7,588 nucleotides of DNA from Bacteroidales bacterium. GTDB taxonomy: Bacteria > Bacteroidota > Bacteroidia > Bacteroidales > UBA7960. Of the stretch, positions 6,110 to 7,588 are shown piece after piece (position 1 is the stretch's first letter; each line of letters begins with the position of its first letter). A model generated the notes under the pieces. That model saw nothing but the letters and a program-made list of their open reading frames with translations, made no database searches and was not told where the DNA came from. The stretch spans positions 1-7,588 of the forward strand of contig SKYG01000145.1 of the NCBI GenBank assembly GCA_007128045.1, read 5' to 3'. A program made the translations under genes and the position numbers.

Positions 6110-7381
6110 ATGAAAGAAGAATTCATTGCCTTTTTATGGAATAATTGTTTATTATATCCTGAAAACCTGATCACTATCGATGGTGATAAAGTCAATATTC
6201 TGCATCCTGGTCATATAAACACCAACTCTGGCCCGGATTTTTTTGCTGCAAAGATCAGGATCAAAGATACCATCTGGGTAGGTAATGTGGAAATCCATGT
6301 TTTTTCGTCAGACTGGATAAAACACGGCCATCACCTTGATGGGGCCTACGACAACATCATCCTGCACCTGGTGTATTCAAACGACAAAACCGTCTGTAAT
6401 TCAAAAGGGTTGACAATGCCAACGCTTGAAATCAAAGACCGGTTTGACCCCCGGTTATATAAGAATTATTCAGCATTGAAATTATCTGCTAATTGGATAG
6501 CCTGTCAGCATAGTATCTGTCAGGTTGATGACCTGATCATCGGAAACTGGTTAAACAGGCTACTGATTGAACGACTGGAAAGAAAGACCAGGGAAGTGCT
6601 GCAATTTTATCACTATTTTTCCCATGATTGGGAAAACACATGCTACTATCTGTTAGCGCGAAATTTCGGTTTTAAGGTTAACGCCTCTCCCTTTTCCCTG
6701 CTGGCTCAAAAGACGCCCAGAACAATACTCATGAAGAACCGGGACAAGCTGGAAGTACTGGAAGCCATTTTATTCGGACAGGCTGGCATGCTTGAGGCCA
6801 CATTCTCCGACCCCTATCCGACCAAATTGAAGAATGAATACAAATACCAGAGGATTAAGCACAAGTTAGAACCCATCAGTAAAGACTTGTGGCGGTTCGC
6901 AAGAATGCGACCGGTAAATTTTCCTACGCTGAGAATTGCTCAGTTTGCTATGGTACTTCACCAAACCGGCAACCTGTTTCGCAAGATTATCGAGGCTGAA
7001 AGCATCGAAGAGCTGAATGCCCTATTTGGTGTTGCTGCATCTCCATATTGGAATTACCACTACCGCTTTGATCAACCATCAACACATGTTGAAAAGAATA
7101 TAGGAACAGCTGCGCTAAATAATATGATCATAAATACGGTTGTTCCAATACTGTTTATTTATGGCAAAGAAACCATAAATAACCAATTATCCGATAAAGC
7201 AATTCAGTTTTTACATGCGTTGGCTCCCGAAGATAACCTGGTAATCAGAAAATGGAAAGCATTGGGCCTTGCGCCTCACAATGCAGCTGACACACAAGCA
7301 TTACTGGAACTGAGAAAATACTTCTGTATCTCGAAAAGATGTTTGCACTGCTCCATTGGCTATCAAATCATTTATCAATGA
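6110..7381 (+). CDS. DUF2851 family protein
   Basis: This 423-residue protein has no signal peptide or membrane helix, so it is probably cytoplasmic. The N-terminal part carries the DUF2851 hallmarks: LHPGHINTNSGPDFFAAKIRI (P42, D43), WVGNVEIHV (E61, H63), SSDWIKHGHH and DNIILHLVY (about 67-89). The middle is mainly helical, with LFGQAGMLE (221-229) and RPVNFPTLRIAQFA (267-280). The C-terminus has a cysteine cluster, C406-x4-C411-x2-C414, and two more cysteines lie at C132 and C137. The family's function is not established. The spacing of D43 and ExH61-63 on predicted strands recalls PD-(D/E)XK nucleases, with His in place of Lys; this is only inference. The ATG at 6110 is secure on the upstream side, since an in-frame TGA lies at 6092-6094 in the last heptamer. 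The leader is formed by the heptamer array, and the stop overlaps the convergent kinase gene by 7 bases. Confidence 0.9.
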   Translation: MKEEFIAFLWNNCLLYPENLITIDGDKVNILHPGHINTNSGPDFFAAKIRIKDTIWVGNVEIHVFSSDWIKHGHHLDGAYDNIILHLVYSNDKTVCNSKGLTMPTLEIKDRFDPRLYKNYSALKLSANWIACQHSICQVDDLIIGNWLNRLLIERLERKTREVLQFYHYFSHDWENTCYYLLARNFGFKVNASPFSLLAQKTPRTILMKNRDKLEVLEAILFGQAGMLEATFSDPYPTKLKNEYKYQRIKHKLEPISKDLWRFARMRPVNFPTLRIAQFAMVLHQTGNLFRKIIEAESIEELNALFGVAASPYWNYHYRFDQPSTHVEKNIGTAALNNMIINTVVPILFIYGKETINNQLSDKAIQFLHALAPEDNLVIRKWKALGLAPHNAADTQALLELRKYFCISKRCLHCSIGYQIIYQ

Positions 7382-7588
7382 CCAACACTAACCTGATCAG
7401 GTATGGAAACGGCAACCCTGCATCCCTGCGAAACATGAAAATCTATGGTTCCATTTATTTGTTCTTTAACAAGAATTTCCACCAATTTTAGTCCAGAAGA
7501 CCAGTATTCATGTATGTTTGGGCTTTCCGGAAATCCCACTCCATTATCCTTAATGATAAGATGTATGTATCCGGCCTCTTCAAAAAAA
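7375..7588 (-). CDS. Sensor histidine kinase, C-terminal part of the ATPase domain (5' partial)
   Basis: Only the last 70 codons are in the window; the start lies to the right. The frame from 7587 down to TGA at 7375 reads through YIHLIIKDNGVGFPESPN and then SSGLKLVEILVKEQINGTI. DNGVGFP is the G1 box of the HATPase_c fold, and GLKLVEILV followed by GTIDF is the G2 region of a histidine kinase. The form, with a short lid between the boxes and an end of the type ...VAVSIPDQ, resembles the HisKA_2/HATPase_c_2 kinases that are often fused to PAS sensors in Bacteroidota. The sensor and phospho-acceptor parts cannot be seen, so the signal is unknown. The gene converges on DUF2851 and overlaps it by 7 bases, so the two are separate transcription units. 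Confidence 0.8.
   Translation of the reverse strand, partial: FFEEAGYIHLIIKDNGVGFPESPNIHEYWSSGLKLVEILVKEQINGTIDFHVSQGCRVAVSIPDQVSVGH

Noticed and set aside
5922..6113. Plus-strand open frame with TFDLRPS-like repeats
   Set aside because: It is the same repeat read on the other strand, begins at GTG without support, and runs into the DUF2851 start.

Overview
The window looks like a chromosomal segment of a Bacteroidota bacterium, most likely of the Bacteroidales/Marinilabiliales kind. The evidence is an OmpA-family protein with TPR, PD40 and carboxypeptidase-regulatory-like parts (PorE-like architecture), a DUF2851 gene, a short coiled-coil gene followed by zapA, a 6S-like RNA and rny, a perfect TAnnTTTG promoter element, and almost no Shine-Dalgarno sequences. 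No transposase, integrase, CRISPR array, tRNA or rRNA was seen.

Layout. Bases 1-2013 (+) hold the 3' part of the PorE-like gene, whose true start lies left of the window. Five bases later it converges on a minus-strand pair of exported thioredoxin-fold proteins: a TlpA-like thiol-disulfide protein (2631-3143), then a peroxiredoxin-like-1 protein (2019-2618), 12 bases apart and probably one operon. A strong intrinsic terminator (3192-3240) separates this pair from the next minus-strand block. That block reads, in transcription order: a small coiled-coil protein (5419-5703), zapA (5104-5400), a 6S-like RNA (about 4869-5078) and rny for RNase Y (3303-4841). Its probable promoter is a TACATTTG element at 5729-5736.

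The 406-base spacer 5704-6109 holds that promoter, a small inverted repeat, AT-rich DNA with a short ATAA microsatellite, and a 22-unit heptamer array (5944-6096, TTYRACC). The array ends 13 bases before the start of a plus-strand DUF2851 gene (6110-7381). At the right edge, 7375-7588 on the minus strand encodes the C-terminus of a sensor histidine kinase that is cut by the window; its stop overlaps the DUF2851 stop by 7 bases.

How the parts work together. The central block combines cell division (ZapA and a possible coiled-coil partner), global control of RNA polymerase (6S RNA) and RNA decay (RNase Y). The left end belongs to the cell envelope: a peptidoglycan-anchored outer-membrane protein, possibly a type IX secretion component, and two periplasmic redox proteins. 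The points most worth a second look are the 6S-like RNA, the heptamer array abutting a gene start, and the possible nuclease-like N-terminus plus C-terminal cysteine cluster of the DUF2851 protein.
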